This document shows positions 33,369-42,147 of a stretch of 64,000 nucleotides of DNA, in pieces. Under the pieces are notes generated by a model. It saw only the letters and a program-made list of their open reading frames with translations, searched no databases and was not told where the DNA came from. Each line of letters opens with the position of its first letter. The first letter of the stretch is position 1. Both the position numbers and the translations under genes were made by a program. Location of the stretch: assembly GCA_017555845.1 (NCBI GenBank), contig JAFZFO010000013.1, positions 1 through 64,000 on the forward strand, written 5' to 3'. Source of the DNA: Bacteroidaceae bacterium. GTDB lineage: Bacteria; Bacteroidota; Bacteroidia; Bacteroidales; Bacteroidaceae.

Positions 33369-34472
33369 CTATTTTGGTGCCTTTATATAAAGGACTATTG
33401 CTATTACTGAATAAATGATGTTCGGTAGCCAGGCTGCCAGTGCAATGGGCATCTGGTCGGCAAAAGCTGATGATATACCCTGGAACAGGATATATGAGAA
33501 ACTCAATGCCAGTCCTATACCCAATGACAATCCCATGCTGCCTTTTGATTTCCTTGATGAGAGCGACACACCGATTATCGTCAGGATAAAGGCTGCGAAT
33601 GACATTGCAATGCGTTTGTGATATTCAATCTCAAAGCTGCTGGTATTGGCAAAGCCTCTTTTCTTCTGCTTGTCGATATACTCGCTCAGTTCGGGCGTGG
33701 TCATAGTCTCCTGTTCTCCGTCGGAGATGAGGAAGTCGCCAGGCTCAATCTGCAGCAATGTGTCGAGTGGCTCTCGCCTGCTTTCCCTTATAATCTCCCT
33801 GTCGTTCTGGAATTCACGTATCTTCCAATGGCGTGCAGTCCACAGACCGGGCTTGTCGGGGTGGTAGGTTATTGTCCTTGCCTCCATGTGCGACACGAGT
33901 TTCTTGTCCTCGAACTTGTCGAGCATGAATCGCCAACCGGTGTTGTTGCGGCTTTCGTAGCGCTCAATGAATGCTATGGTGTTGTCATCGACCTTCAGCT
34001 GTATGTCGTTTGCCGATTCAACTTTCTTCTTCTTGTTGTACTTCTGCTCGAACTCAAGCATCGTAGCCGTGCCGCTGGGGATGATGAAGGCGCTCATTAT
34101 GTATGTAAGCACCGATATGATGCCGGCAGCAATCATGTAAGGTCTCATCAGACGCCTGAAACTCACTCCTGCCGAGAAGATGGCGATGATCTCCGAGTTT
34201 GAAGCAAGCTTGGAAGTGAAGTATATGACCGATATGAACACGAACAGCGCACTGAATGTGTTGGCATAGTAGGGTGCCAAGTTGGCATAATAGTCGAAGA
34301 CAATCTCATTCATCGGTGCGTTCGAACTTACAAACTTGTCTATTTTCTCGTTGTAGTCGAACACGATGATGACAATGATGATCAGGAGCAGGGAAAAGAA
34401 ATATGTTCCCAAAAACTTCTTTATTATGTACTTGTCAAGCTTCTGCAGTTTAAAAATATTGGGCCATTTCAT
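33369..34472 (-). CDS. LptF/LptG-family lipopolysaccharide export permease
   Basis: This 367-aa inner-membrane permease has the YjgP/YjgQ domain. An N-terminal transmembrane pair includes YFFSLLLIIIVIIVFDYNEK. Next comes the FSAGVSFRRLMRPYM coupling-helix region that contacts the LptB ATPase. A periplasmic beta-jellyroll-like domain (residues 130-260) follows, and the protein closes with transmembrane helices near residues 290-365. The LptB2FG complex extracts LPS from the inner membrane for delivery to the outer membrane. The sequence does not decide between LptF and LptG, so no symbol is given. It lies 46 nt downstream of tgt and 3 nt upstream of the helicase, a context I have often seen in Bacteroidetes. 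Confidence 0.88.
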   Translation of the reverse strand: MKWPNIFKLQKLDKYIIKKFLGTYFFSLLLIIIVIIVFDYNEKIDKFVSSNAPMNEIVFDYYANLAPYYANTFSALFVFISVIYFTSKLASNSEIIAIFSAGVSFRRLMRPYMIAAGIISVLTYIMSAFIIPSGTATMLEFEQKYNKKKKVESANDIQLKVDDNTIAFIERYESRNNTGWRFMLDKFEDKKLVSHMEARTITYHPDKPGLWTARHWKIREFQNDREIIRESRREPLDTLLQIEPGDFLISDGEQETMTTPELSEYIDKQKKRGFANTSSFEIEYHKRIAMSFAAFILTIIGVSLSSRKSKGSMGLSLGIGLALSFSYILFQGISSAFADQMPIALAAWLPNIIYSVIAIVLYIKAPK

Positions 34473-34518
34473 TGTGAATCAGCTTTGTCCTGTCGCTTCT
34501 CGTGTATTTATCTGTCAT

Positions 34519-35649
34519 TTACAAACGTCTTGTTACCTCCTCGAGCATGTTCTTCTTCCAGCTTGCATAGTCATCCATGAGGATGTGCTTGCGTGCCTCC
34601 TGTGTGAGCCATACATAGAATGCGAGGTTGTGTATTGATGCAATCTCAAGCGCCAACAGCTCCTGTGCTGCAAAAAGGTGGCGCAAATATGCTTTGCTGT
34701 AGAGCGTGTCGACGAACGATGCGCCATCTTCCTCAATTGGCGAGAAGTCATATTTCCACTTCTCGTTACGCATGTTCATGATACCGTGCTTTGTAAAGAG
34801 CATGGCATTACGTCCGTTGCGTGTAGGCATCACGCAGTCGAACATGTCCACTCCGCGCTCAATGGCCTCAAGAATGTTCGCCGGTGTACCCACGCCCATC
34901 AGGTAGCGTGGCTTGTCGGTGGGGAGAATCTCGTTTACAACCTCAATCATCTCATACATCTTCTCGGCAGGCTCGCCCACGGCCAGACCACCGATGGCGT
35001 TGCCGGCTGCCTCCTTGGATGCGATGAACTCGGCCGAACGACGGCGCAGGTCGGGGTATACGCATCCCTGTACGATGGGGAACAACTGCTGCTCGTAGCC
35101 ATACATGGGCTCAGTCTCGCTCAGGCGGTTTATGCAACGGTCGAGCCAACGGTGTGTTCTCTCCATTGACTTCTTTGCATAGTCATAGTCGGCTGTTCCC
35201 GGTGTGCACTCGTCGAACGCCATTATGATGTCTGCACCGATGCTGCGCTCAATGTCCATGACTCTCTCTGGCGAGAAGAAGTGCTTTGAACCATCGATAT
35301 GCGAGCGGAACTCCACGCCTTCCTCGCTCATCTTGCGTATGTCCTTGAGCGAGAATACCTGGAAGCCGCCGCTGTCGGTAAGGATGGGGCGGTCCCACAT
35401 GTTGAACTTGTGAAGGCCACCGGCCTTTTCAAGAATGTCAAGCCCCGGACGCAGGTAAAGATGGTATGTGTTGCCAAGGATAATCTGGGCCTTGATGTCA
35501 TCTTTCAGGTGTGGAATCTGGACACCCTTCACTGAGCCCACTGTTCCCACGGGCATGAAGATTGGGGTCATTATGTCGCCGTGGTCGGTCGAAAGGACTC
35601 CGGCTCTTGCCTTGCTGCCGCTGTCTGTATGTAATAATTGGAATTTCAC
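34519..35649 (-). CDS. tgt: tRNA-guanine(34) transglycosylase
   Basis: This 376-aa TIM-barrel enzyme exchanges guanine 34 for the queuine precursor preQ1 in tRNA-Asp, -Asn, -His and -Tyr. Catalytic and substrate motifs are present: RPILTDSGGFQVFSL near residue 90 (with the first Asp), QGCVYPDLR, IGGLAVGEP, and the nucleophile Asp in DMFDCVMPTRNGRN near residue 265. In the region that normally carries the zinc site (CxCxxC followed by His), the sequence reads SPIEEDGASFVDTLYS, with no cysteine. The later IASIHNLAFY is kept. The zinc-free form may be a lineage trait. It starts 4 nt after the lon stop and precedes the LptF/G permease. Confidence 0.94.
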   Translation of the reverse strand: MKFQLLHTDSGSKARAGVLSTDHGDIMTPIFMPVGTVGSVKGVQIPHLKDDIKAQIILGNTYHLYLRPGLDILEKAGGLHKFNMWDRPILTDSGGFQVFSLKDIRKMSEEGVEFRSHIDGSKHFFSPERVMDIERSIGADIIMAFDECTPGTADYDYAKKSMERTHRWLDRCINRLSETEPMYGYEQQLFPIVQGCVYPDLRRRSAEFIASKEAAGNAIGGLAVGEPAEKMYEMIEVVNEILPTDKPRYLMGVGTPANILEAIERGVDMFDCVMPTRNGRNAMLFTKHGIMNMRNEKWKYDFSPIEEDGASFVDTLYSKAYLRHLFAAQELLALEIASIHNLAFYVWLTQEARKHILMDDYASWKKNMLEEVTRRL

Positions 35650-35653
35650 GTTG

Positions 35654-38125
35654 TTATGCCATTAAGTTAACAGGGTTCTTTACTTTCTCTTTGAGCAGTG
35701 CAATCTCAAGCACCTCCTTTATGTCCTTGACATAGTGGAATGTCAATCCCTTCAGATATACCTCGGGGATGGCGTCGATGTTGCGCTTGTTCTCTTCGCA
35801 GATGATGATCTCGGTTATTCCGGCGCGTTTTGCTGCCAGAATCTTCTCCTTGATACCACCTACAGGAAGCACCTTGCCTCGCAGGGTTATCTCGCCCGTC
35901 ATGGCAATGCTTGGCTTCACGCGGCGCTGTGTGAGTGCCGATGCCAACGCTGTTGCCATTGTGATGCCGGCCGATGGACCGTCCTTTGGTATTGCGCCCT
36001 CGGGGACATGCAGGTGGATATTCCATTTTTCGAATATCTCATATGGGATAGCCAACTCCTCGGCGTGTGACTTTATGTACTCCAGAGCAAGCATTGCCGA
36101 CTCCTTCATCACGTCGCCAAGGTTACCGGTAAGGGTCATCTTCTCGCCCTTGCCCTTGCTCATGCTTGTTTCAATGAACAGTATTTCACCGCCAACGGCT
36201 GTCCATGCAAGGCCTGTTACCACGCCTGCGTAGTCGTTGCCCTGGTATTTGTCGCGTGAGTACTCCTTTACGCCAAGCAACTCCTGCAGGTCGGCAGGCT
36301 TGATGTTCTTGTTCTCTATGCTGCCGGTTGTTGCCTTCTGGCATGCCAGACGACGGCAAATCTTGCCAATCTTCTTCTCGAGTGTTCGCACACCCGATTC
36401 GCGTGTGTAGTCCTCAATGATGTGCTCGATGGCCTGTTTGCTTATTGTTATCTTCTCATCGGCAATACCGTTCGCGCTCTTCTCCTTTGGTATCAGGTGG
36501 CGTTTTGCAATCTCAATCTTCTCCTCGGTTAGGTAGCCGCTCACCTCTATGAGCTCCATGCGGTCGAGCAGTGGGGCGGGGATGTTTGAGAGGTTGTTGG
36601 CTGTTGCAATGAACATCACGTTCGACAGGTCGTAGTCGATGTCGAGGAAATTGTCGTGGAATGCGCTGTTCTGTTCGGGGTCAAGTACCTCGAGCAATGC
36701 CGATGATGGGTCGCCGTGGTTCGACGCGCCACCAACCTTGTCAATCTCGTCAAGGATGAACACCGGGTTGTCTGTGCCGGCCTTCACAAGGTTCTTGAGT
36801 ATGCGTCCCGGCATGGCACCGACGTAGGTCTTGCGGTGTCCGCGTATCTCCGATTCGTCGTGTATGCCACCGAGTGACATGCGCACATACTTGCGCTTCA
36901 ACGCCTCGGCAATTGATTTGCCAAGCGATGTCTTACCGACTCCCGGAGGGCCATAGAGGCAGATAATTGGCGCTTTCAGGTCGCCGCGCATCTTTATTAC
37001 TGCCAGGTGCTCAAGGATTCTCTCCTTTACCTTCTCAAGGCCGTAGTGGTCGTGGTCAAGCACTTTCTGGGCGTTGTTCATGTCAAGGTTGTCCTTTGAA
37101 TATTCGCCCCAAGGAAGGTTTGTGAACAGCTGCAGGTAGTTGAGCTGCACATGATAGTCGGGGGTCTGTGGGTTTATGCGCTCCAGCTTTGCCACCTCTT
37201 TGTTGAATATCTCTGCAACCTCCTTGCTCCAGTTCTTCTTGCTGCCTTTCTTGCGCAGTTCGTTCACATCCTGGTCCTGTGGGTTACCGCCAAGCTCATC
37301 CTGGATGGTCTTCAACTGCTGTTGCAGGTAGTACTCCTTCTGTTGCTGGTCAATATCCCTCTGTGTCTTTGCCTGTATGCGGTTCTGGATATCCACCAAC
37401 ATCTTCTCGTGGTTGAGGATTGACAGCAGATGATATGCACGCTCAATGAGTGATGTCTCCTCAAGCAAGGCAATCTTCTCGGTAAGTGGAGCCTTGATGT
37501 TTGCGCAAAGGAAGTTTATCAGTATGCTGTCGTTGCCCATGTTCTTCATGGCGAAGGCAACCTCCTGGCTGGCGCCGTTGGCCTTGAATATCTTGGCCGC
37601 GGTCTTGCGGCAGTTCTCTATCAGCAGTTTGAACTCATTGTCCTCGGGTGTCTGTATGTCATGGACCTGAACAACCTTACCCATGTGGTATGGGGTCAGT
37701 CGTGTGAGCTCTGTCAACTTTATCTTCTGGAAGCCCTGCAGGATTACTGTCGTTGAGTTGTCGGGCATTGCAAATACCTTCACAATCTTTGCTACAGTAC
37801 CATAGGGGTAGAGGTCGTCTAACGTTGGAGCGTCTATTGAAGGTTCCTTCTGGCACATGACACCCATGTAGCCACCGCTTGCCTCAAGCTCCTTTATCAG
37901 TTGCAGCGATGACTCACGGCCCACAGATATCGGTAACACAGTGGTGGGGAAAAGGACCATATTCCTCAACGGCAATATAGGCAACTCGTCGGGGATGTTC
38001 GCTTCACGTATCTCCTCCTCGTAGTTCCCTTTGAATTCAGTGATGAACGAAAAGGAACTGTTTTCCATGTTCTCCTCAGGAAGCATATCTTCCAGGTCTA
38101 ATCCTTTACTCTTTTTTCTTGTCAT
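35654..38125 (-). CDS. lon: Lon protease (ATP-dependent)
   Basis: This 823-aa cytosolic protease degrades misfolded and regulatory proteins. The Lon substrate-binding domain starts near residue 45 (LPILPLRNMVLFPTTVLPI), followed by coiled-coil regions. The AAA+ module has Walker A GPPGVGKTS near residue 390, and the serine protease domain carries catalytic Ser near residue 717 in KDGPSAG and Lys near residue 759 in PVGGIKEKIL. All catalytic parts are intact. It is the first gene of a minus-strand run (lon, tgt, permease, helicase, carbonic-anhydrase family). A likely promoter lies 63 nt upstream. Confidence 0.96.
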   Translation of the reverse strand: MTRKKSKGLDLEDMLPEENMENSSFSFITEFKGNYEEEIREANIPDELPILPLRNMVLFPTTVLPISVGRESSLQLIKELEASGGYMGVMCQKEPSIDAPTLDDLYPYGTVAKIVKVFAMPDNSTTVILQGFQKIKLTELTRLTPYHMGKVVQVHDIQTPEDNEFKLLIENCRKTAAKIFKANGASQEVAFAMKNMGNDSILINFLCANIKAPLTEKIALLEETSLIERAYHLLSILNHEKMLVDIQNRIQAKTQRDIDQQQKEYYLQQQLKTIQDELGGNPQDQDVNELRKKGSKKNWSKEVAEIFNKEVAKLERINPQTPDYHVQLNYLQLFTNLPWGEYSKDNLDMNNAQKVLDHDHYGLEKVKERILEHLAVIKMRGDLKAPIICLYGPPGVGKTSLGKSIAEALKRKYVRMSLGGIHDESEIRGHRKTYVGAMPGRILKNLVKAGTDNPVFILDEIDKVGGASNHGDPSSALLEVLDPEQNSAFHDNFLDIDYDLSNVMFIATANNLSNIPAPLLDRMELIEVSGYLTEEKIEIAKRHLIPKEKSANGIADEKITISKQAIEHIIEDYTRESGVRTLEKKIGKICRRLACQKATTGSIENKNIKPADLQELLGVKEYSRDKYQGNDYAGVVTGLAWTAVGGEILFIETSMSKGKGEKMTLTGNLGDVMKESAMLALEYIKSHAEELAIPYEIFEKWNIHLHVPEGAIPKDGPSAGITMATALASALTQRRVKPSIAMTGEITLRGKVLPVGGIKEKILAAKRAGITEIIICEENKRNIDAIPEVYLKGLTFHYVKDIKEVLEIALLKEKVKNPVNLMA

Positions 38126-38187
38126 TATTGTAATGAATCTTTGTTGTTTATTTCAGTAGTGGCGGTTGCCGCCATTCTAATATCGCG

Positions 38188-38218
38188 CGAAGATACTACA
38201 AATTGCCGAACTGGCGAA
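38188..38218 (-). promoter_or_regulatory. Likely lon promoter
   Basis: Minus strand: TTCG at 38218-38215, a 19-nt spacer, TATCTTCG at 38195-38188. There is one mismatch in each box of the Bacteroidetes consensus. Confidence 0.45.
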
Positions 38219-38313
38219 ATATTTGTAATATATAATATATTTTTATTATTTAATTAACGTTCGGATGTGTGAATTTTCTTTTGAATTGTTTCTGCAATTT
38301 GCCCGAATTGGTG

Positions 38314-38321
38314 TAATTTTG
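38314..38321 (+). promoter_or_regulatory. Likely -7 element for the lipid kinase gene
   Basis: TAATTTTG fits TAnnTTTG, 32 nt upstream of the ATG. A weak TCTG stands 19 nt further upstream. Confidence 0.4.
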
Positions 38322-38352
38322 CAATCCCGGAATCAAACAGGTAGGAGTGAGT

Positions 38353-39348
38353 ATGGATACTCTTGGTAAAAAGCAGTCGATATTGTTTCTTGTCAATCCC
38401 AAGTCGGGAGTCAGCAAGAAAAAAAGGATACCCCAAATGGTTGAGCGATACATTGACCATGAGAGGTACGATGCCTCTATATGCTATACCCAATACGCCG
38501 GCCATGCCTATGAACTTGCCAAGGATGCTGCCGCACGTGGAGTGGATGTAGTCGTTGCCGTTGGTGGCGACGGAACGGTGAATGAGGTGGGCCGCGCTCT
38601 TGTACACACCGGTACGGCGTTGGGTGTCATTCCTTGCGGCTCAGGCAATGGCTTTGCCCGCCATATTGGAATTCCCATTGGCGTGAAAAATTCATTAGAA
38701 TTCATAAACAAGGCCGAGCCTGTCAGTATTGATTATGGTAAAATAAACGGACATCCGTTCTTCTGCTCCTGTGGCATGGGGTTCGACGCTGTCGTGAGTG
38801 ATGATTTTGCTAAGGGTACGGGTAGGGGATTGTTCAATTATGTCAAGCAGTCACTGCTCGATTGGGTAAAATACAAGCCTGAGACATATCTTGTGGAGAC
38901 CGATTCCATTAAGGAGAAGTTCGAGGCTTTCGTCATAGCCTGCGGCAATGCATCACAATATGGCAATAATGCATATATCACACCGTTTGCGTCAATGCGC
39001 GATGGCCTGTTGACGGTTACCGTGCTTTCTCCATTCAATGTCCTTGAAGTGCCTTTGATGACCACCCATCTGTTTACGCATACATTTGATGAGAGTAGCC
39101 ATGTGACAACATTGGCAGCTCCGTGGATGCGTGTTACGCGTGAAAAGCCAGGTCCGGTACATTACGATGGCGAACCGTACATGATGAGCGAGGAACTCTA
39201 CATTGAGATGGTTCCAAATGGGTTGAAGGTGCTTGCAGCTTCGGGTTGGGATGGCACTTGCGCTCCTGCGCCGCTCTATAAACAGCTCTATGAACTCTTT
39301 GCCGCTTCGTTGTTGGATATTCCGGAAATCGAGATAAACAAAAAGTAA
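38353..39348 (+). CDS. Diacylglycerol kinase-family lipid kinase (YegS/DgkB type)
   Basis: The protein is 331 aa from the ATG at 38353, which has GGAG at a 5-nt distance; the GTG two codons earlier is less likely. The N-terminal DAGK catalytic domain has ILFLVNPKSG and the nucleotide-binding GGDGTVNEVGRAL near residue 75, followed by GVIPCGSGNGFARHIG. The C-terminal beta-sandwich carries the usual GMGFDAVVSDDF. These enzymes phosphorylate lipid hydroxyl groups such as diacylglycerol or sphingosine-like bases. In Bacteroidales, sphingolipids are made, so a sphingoid substrate is possible, though not shown. It is soluble or peripheral membrane, and transcribed alone. Confidence 0.87.
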   Translation: MDTLGKKQSILFLVNPKSGVSKKKRIPQMVERYIDHERYDASICYTQYAGHAYELAKDAAARGVDVVVAVGGDGTVNEVGRALVHTGTALGVIPCGSGNGFARHIGIPIGVKNSLEFINKAEPVSIDYGKINGHPFFCSCGMGFDAVVSDDFAKGTGRGLFNYVKQSLLDWVKYKPETYLVETDSIKEKFEAFVIACGNASQYGNNAYITPFASMRDGLLTVTVLSPFNVLEVPLMTTHLFTHTFDESSHVTTLAAPWMRVTREKPGPVHYDGEPYMMSEELYIEMVPNGLKVLAASGWDGTCAPAPLYKQLYELFAASLLDIPEIEINKK

Positions 39349-39390
39349 ACTCTTTTTTTTGAAAAATATTTACTTTTGTCGCAGTGTTTG

Positions 39391-40101
39391 TTACAACTTC
39401 AGATAAAAGTCGCCAAGCAATCTTTGGGCATCATCGCTGTACGTTCCGGGTTCTACTTCCAGAATCAATGTCTCTTCTGTCGTCTCCTCGTTACGGATGT
39501 TGGATGAAAACTCCATGAGCACTCTTTTGGGGGCTTTCCTTGGCGTAGTCTTTATGAATGTTATGCGCGTGGGGTAGAGGCTCTGCTCCATTGCTGCGGC
39601 TTTCCATTCGTTCATGATGTCGCATGGAATGACTATTGATATGCGGCCGCCATCTATGAGCAGTTCAGTACATTTTCTGAAAAAATCCTTGCAGTCGAGC
39701 GAGTCGCTGTGTCGTGCCAACGTGCGCGATGTGTCATCGCATTTCAGGCTGTTGACAAAATAGGGCGGGTTGCTGACAATGGTGTCGAATTGTGTGTCGC
39801 TGTTGTATTCGAGCAAGTCGCAGTTGATGATCTCAATCCTTTCTCCCCATGGCGAGTTGTCGGCATTTATGCGTGCCTGCATTGCAGCTTTGCCATCTAT
39901 CTCAACACCTGTAATGGCTGCATTGCTGCGTTGTGCCGCCATTATTGCAATGAGGCCTGTTCCGCAACCGATGTCAAGTGTGCGTTTGCTCTCTCCGCAG
40001 TCGAACCAACTGCCAAGCAGGCAACCATCGGTGCCCACCTTCATTGCGCAGTCGTTCTGCTCAATGGTAAATTGCTTGAATTTGAAATAGCTGTTCGACA
40101 T
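39391..40101 (-). CDS. trmN6: tRNA1(Val) (adenine(37)-N6)-methyltransferase
   Basis: The protein is 236 aa from the ATG at 40101 (MSNSYFKFKQFTIEQNDCAM); the frame upstream to 40149 has no need to be coding. The SAM-binding motif I is LDIGCGTGLIAIMAAQ near residue 42. The catalytic NPPY tetrapeptide sits in IVSNPPYFVNS near residue 115, as in N6-adenine methyltransferases. The KVGTDGCLLGSWFD opening is characteristic of the YfiC/TrmN6 group. It methylates A37 of tRNA-Val next to the anticodon. A tRNA-Thr gene lies immediately upstream on the same strand, so the two may share a transcript. Confidence 0.88.
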   Translation of the reverse strand: MSNSYFKFKQFTIEQNDCAMKVGTDGCLLGSWFDCGESKRTLDIGCGTGLIAIMAAQRSNAAITGVEIDGKAAMQARINADNSPWGERIEIINCDLLEYNSDTQFDTIVSNPPYFVNSLKCDDTSRTLARHSDSLDCKDFFRKCTELLIDGGRISIVIPCDIMNEWKAAAMEQSLYPTRITFIKTTPRKAPKRVLMEFSSNIRNEETTEETLILEVEPGTYSDDAQRLLGDFYLKL

Positions 40102-40160
40102 TCTGGATTTTTTCTTTTGTTTAATGAAAAAGAGTGTGCCTGCGCACACTCGTATTTGTG

Positions 40161-40233
40161 AGCCGAGTTGGGGACTCGAACCCCAGACCTACTCATTACG
40201 AATGAGTTGCTCTACCAACTGAGCTAATTCGGC
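40161..40233 (-). tRNA. tRNA-Thr (anticodon CGT)
   Basis: The 73-nt cloverleaf reads on the minus strand from 40233. It has a 7-bp acceptor stem with one A6-C67 mismatch, D stem GCTC/GAGC, anticodon stem ACTCA/TGAGT with loop TTCGTAA (anticodon CGT, reading ACG), T stem TGGGG/CCCCA, and discriminator T. CCA is not encoded. The anticodon and discriminator fit threonine. Two extra copies of its 5' half stand upstream. Confidence 0.93.
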
Positions 40234-40497
40234 GTTTGTTTATCGTTGGCATTCGCGTGAGAAAGCTGAACCTTTCCCCTTTTACCTTTCCTCTTTAACC
40301 TTCCCCCAGCCCTCCTTGTCAATTTTTGGACGAATGAGTTGCTCTACCAACTGAGCTAATTCGGCAATGTTTTAACGTTGGTATTTACGCCAGGTGGCTA
40401 AACCTTTCCGTTTTCACCTTTCACCTTTCACCTTCCCCCAGCCCTCCTTATCAATTTTTGGACGAATGAGTTGCTCTACCAACTGAGCTAATTCGGC
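40198..40497 (-). repeat. Tandem 132-bp repeat carrying 5' halves of tRNA-Thr
   Basis: The first 36 nt of the tRNA (40198-40233) recur exactly at 40330-40365 and 40462-40497, each 132 bp apart. Each copy is followed on the minus strand by CCAAAAATTGA instead of the rest of the anticodon arm. The 96-nt spacers are alike (both contain CCTTCCCCCAGCCCTCCTT and ACCTTT runs) and have the same length, so the whole unit was duplicated. The copies cannot fold as tRNAs. Confidence 0.9.
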
Positions 40498-40656
40498 ATT
40501 GTTTCTTGCAAAGATATATACAAACGGGCAAAATAATATCAAGCTTGCTTGAATATTTTGCAGCGAGTGCAGAAAATCTTCGATGTTTACCTCAAAGATA
40601 TATACAATTGGATAAAATAATCAAAAAAACTTGGCATTTTCTCGTTAGTTTGTTGT

Positions 40657-40664
40657 TATCTTTG
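40657..40664 (+). promoter_or_regulatory. Likely -7 element for the M20 peptidase gene
   Basis: TATCTTTG, 52 nt upstream of the ATG. The -33 position is unclear. Confidence 0.4.
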
Positions 40665-40715
40665 TCATTGTGGGGTTTTGAACCTGCAAATGTATAATAT
40701 TAATGAAATTCATGT

Positions 40716-42074
40716 ATGGAAGTAAAGAAGTATATACAGGAGAACGAGGAACGTTTTCTCAAAGAGTTGGAGTCATTGATTGAGATTCCAAGTATCAGTG
40801 CAAAGGCTGAGCATAAGGGCGATATCGCAGCGTGTGCCGAAAGATGGAAGCAACTGCTTCTTGAGGCGGGTGTCGACAAGGCCGAGGTTATGCCCTCTAC
40901 AGGCAATCCGCTTGTCTATGCCGAGAAGATTGTTGACCCTGCTGCGCCAACAGTGCTCGTATATTCACACTATGACGTGATGCCTGCCGAGCCATTGGAA
41001 CTGTGGAACAGCGATCCGTTCAAGATGGTTGTCAAGGATGGCCGCATTTGGGCGCGTGGTGCCGATGATGACAAAGGTCAGGCGATGATCCAGGCAAAGG
41101 CCTTTGAATATGTTGTCAAGAATGGTTTGCTCAAGCATAATGTAAAATTCATTTTCGAGGGCGAAGAGGAGATTGGTTCTCCAAGCCTCAATGCATTCCT
41201 CAAGGAAAACAAGGAACTTTTGAAAGCCGATATCATACTTGTGAGCGATACAAGTATGCTCAGCGCAGAATTGCCTTCGCTGACAACCGGATTGCGCGGA
41301 CTCGCATATTGGGAAGTAGAGGTTACCGGTCCTAACCGCGACCTGCATTCAGGTCACTTCGGTGGTGCTGTTGCCAACCCCATCAACGTTCTTTGCGAGA
41401 TGATTGCAAAGATGACCGATGCCGATGGCCGCATTACTATCCCCGGATTCTATGACGATGTTGAGGAGATGTCAAAGGCCGAGCGTGATATGATTGCATC
41501 CATTCCTTTTGATGAGGAGAAATACAAGGCTGCAATTGAGGTCAACGATCTGCGTGGCGAGAAAGGTTATTCAACCCTTGAACGCAACAGCTGTCGTCCA
41601 TCGTTTGATGTCTGTGGTATTTGGGGCGGATATACTGGCGAGGGTAGCAAGACTGTGCTCCCTTCAAAGGCTTATGCCAAGCTCTCTTGCCGCCTTGTTG
41701 CGAACCAGGATCACGAGAAGATTTCGCAGCAGTTTGTCGACTATTTCAACTCTATCGCTCCTGCGTGTGTGAAGGTAAAGGTTACTCCAATGCATGGCGG
41801 TCAGGGCTACTTGTGCCCAATCACATTGCCTGCATACAAGGCTGCCGAGGCCGGTTTTGAGAAGGCTTTCGGCAAGAAACCTCTCGCTGTTCGCCGTGGC
41901 GGAAGCATCCCCATCATCAGCGATTTCGAGAAGATCCTTGGTGTGAAGACAATTCTCATGGGCTTTGGTCTGGAGAGCGATGCAATCCACTCGCCAAACG
42001 AGAATTTCAATCTTGATATCTTCCGCAAGGGTATAGAGGCAGTGGTTGAGTTCCACAAGAATTATGTAGGCTGA
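40716..42074 (+). CDS. M20 family dipeptidase
   Basis: This 452-aa cytosolic di-zinc peptidase is of the M20 group close to carnosinase-type dipeptidases. Metal ligands are seen in YSHYDVMP near residue 85 (His), WARGADDDKGQ near residue 115 (Asp), and FEGEEEIGSPS near residue 150 (catalytic Glu and metal Glu). The lid/dimerisation domain follows (GPNRDLHSGHFGG). The late His is in SDAIHSPNE near residue 425. It would hydrolyse dipeptides, probably as the last step of peptide use, in keeping with the exported DPP-IV-type enzyme elsewhere in the window. It is full length, transcribed alone, and ends in a strong terminator. Confidence 0.9.
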   Translation: MEVKKYIQENEERFLKELESLIEIPSISAKAEHKGDIAACAERWKQLLLEAGVDKAEVMPSTGNPLVYAEKIVDPAAPTVLVYSHYDVMPAEPLELWNSDPFKMVVKDGRIWARGADDDKGQAMIQAKAFEYVVKNGLLKHNVKFIFEGEEEIGSPSLNAFLKENKELLKADIILVSDTSMLSAELPSLTTGLRGLAYWEVEVTGPNRDLHSGHFGGAVANPINVLCEMIAKMTDADGRITIPGFYDDVEEMSKAERDMIASIPFDEEKYKAAIEVNDLRGEKGYSTLERNSCRPSFDVCGIWGGYTGEGSKTVLPSKAYAKLSCRLVANQDHEKISQQFVDYFNSIAPACVKVKVTPMHGGQGYLCPITLPAYKAAEAGFEKAFGKKPLAVRRGGSIPIISDFEKILGVKTILMGFGLESDAIHSPNENFNLDIFRKGIEAVVEFHKNYVG

Positions 42075-42090
42075 TACTTATACATGCTAT

Positions 42091-42129
42091 AAACGACAAC
42101 GGGACGGCAATGCCGTCCCGTTGTCGTTT
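42091..42129. terminator. Strong bidirectional terminator
   Basis: Perfect 18-bp stem AAACGACAACGGGACGGC and its complement, with a 3-nt AAT loop, between convergent genes. Confidence 0.9.
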
Positions 42130-42147
42130 GTTTTGCAATATGCAATA

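Noticed and set aside
40330..40497. Two extra tRNA genes.
   Set aside because: Only the first 36 nt match. The T arm and the 3' acceptor strand are missing, so no cloverleaf can form.
40716..42058. Antisense frames within the M20 dipeptidase gene and similar long shadows within clpC, htpG and carB.
   Set aside because: They lie opposite strongly conserved genes and show no domain of their own.
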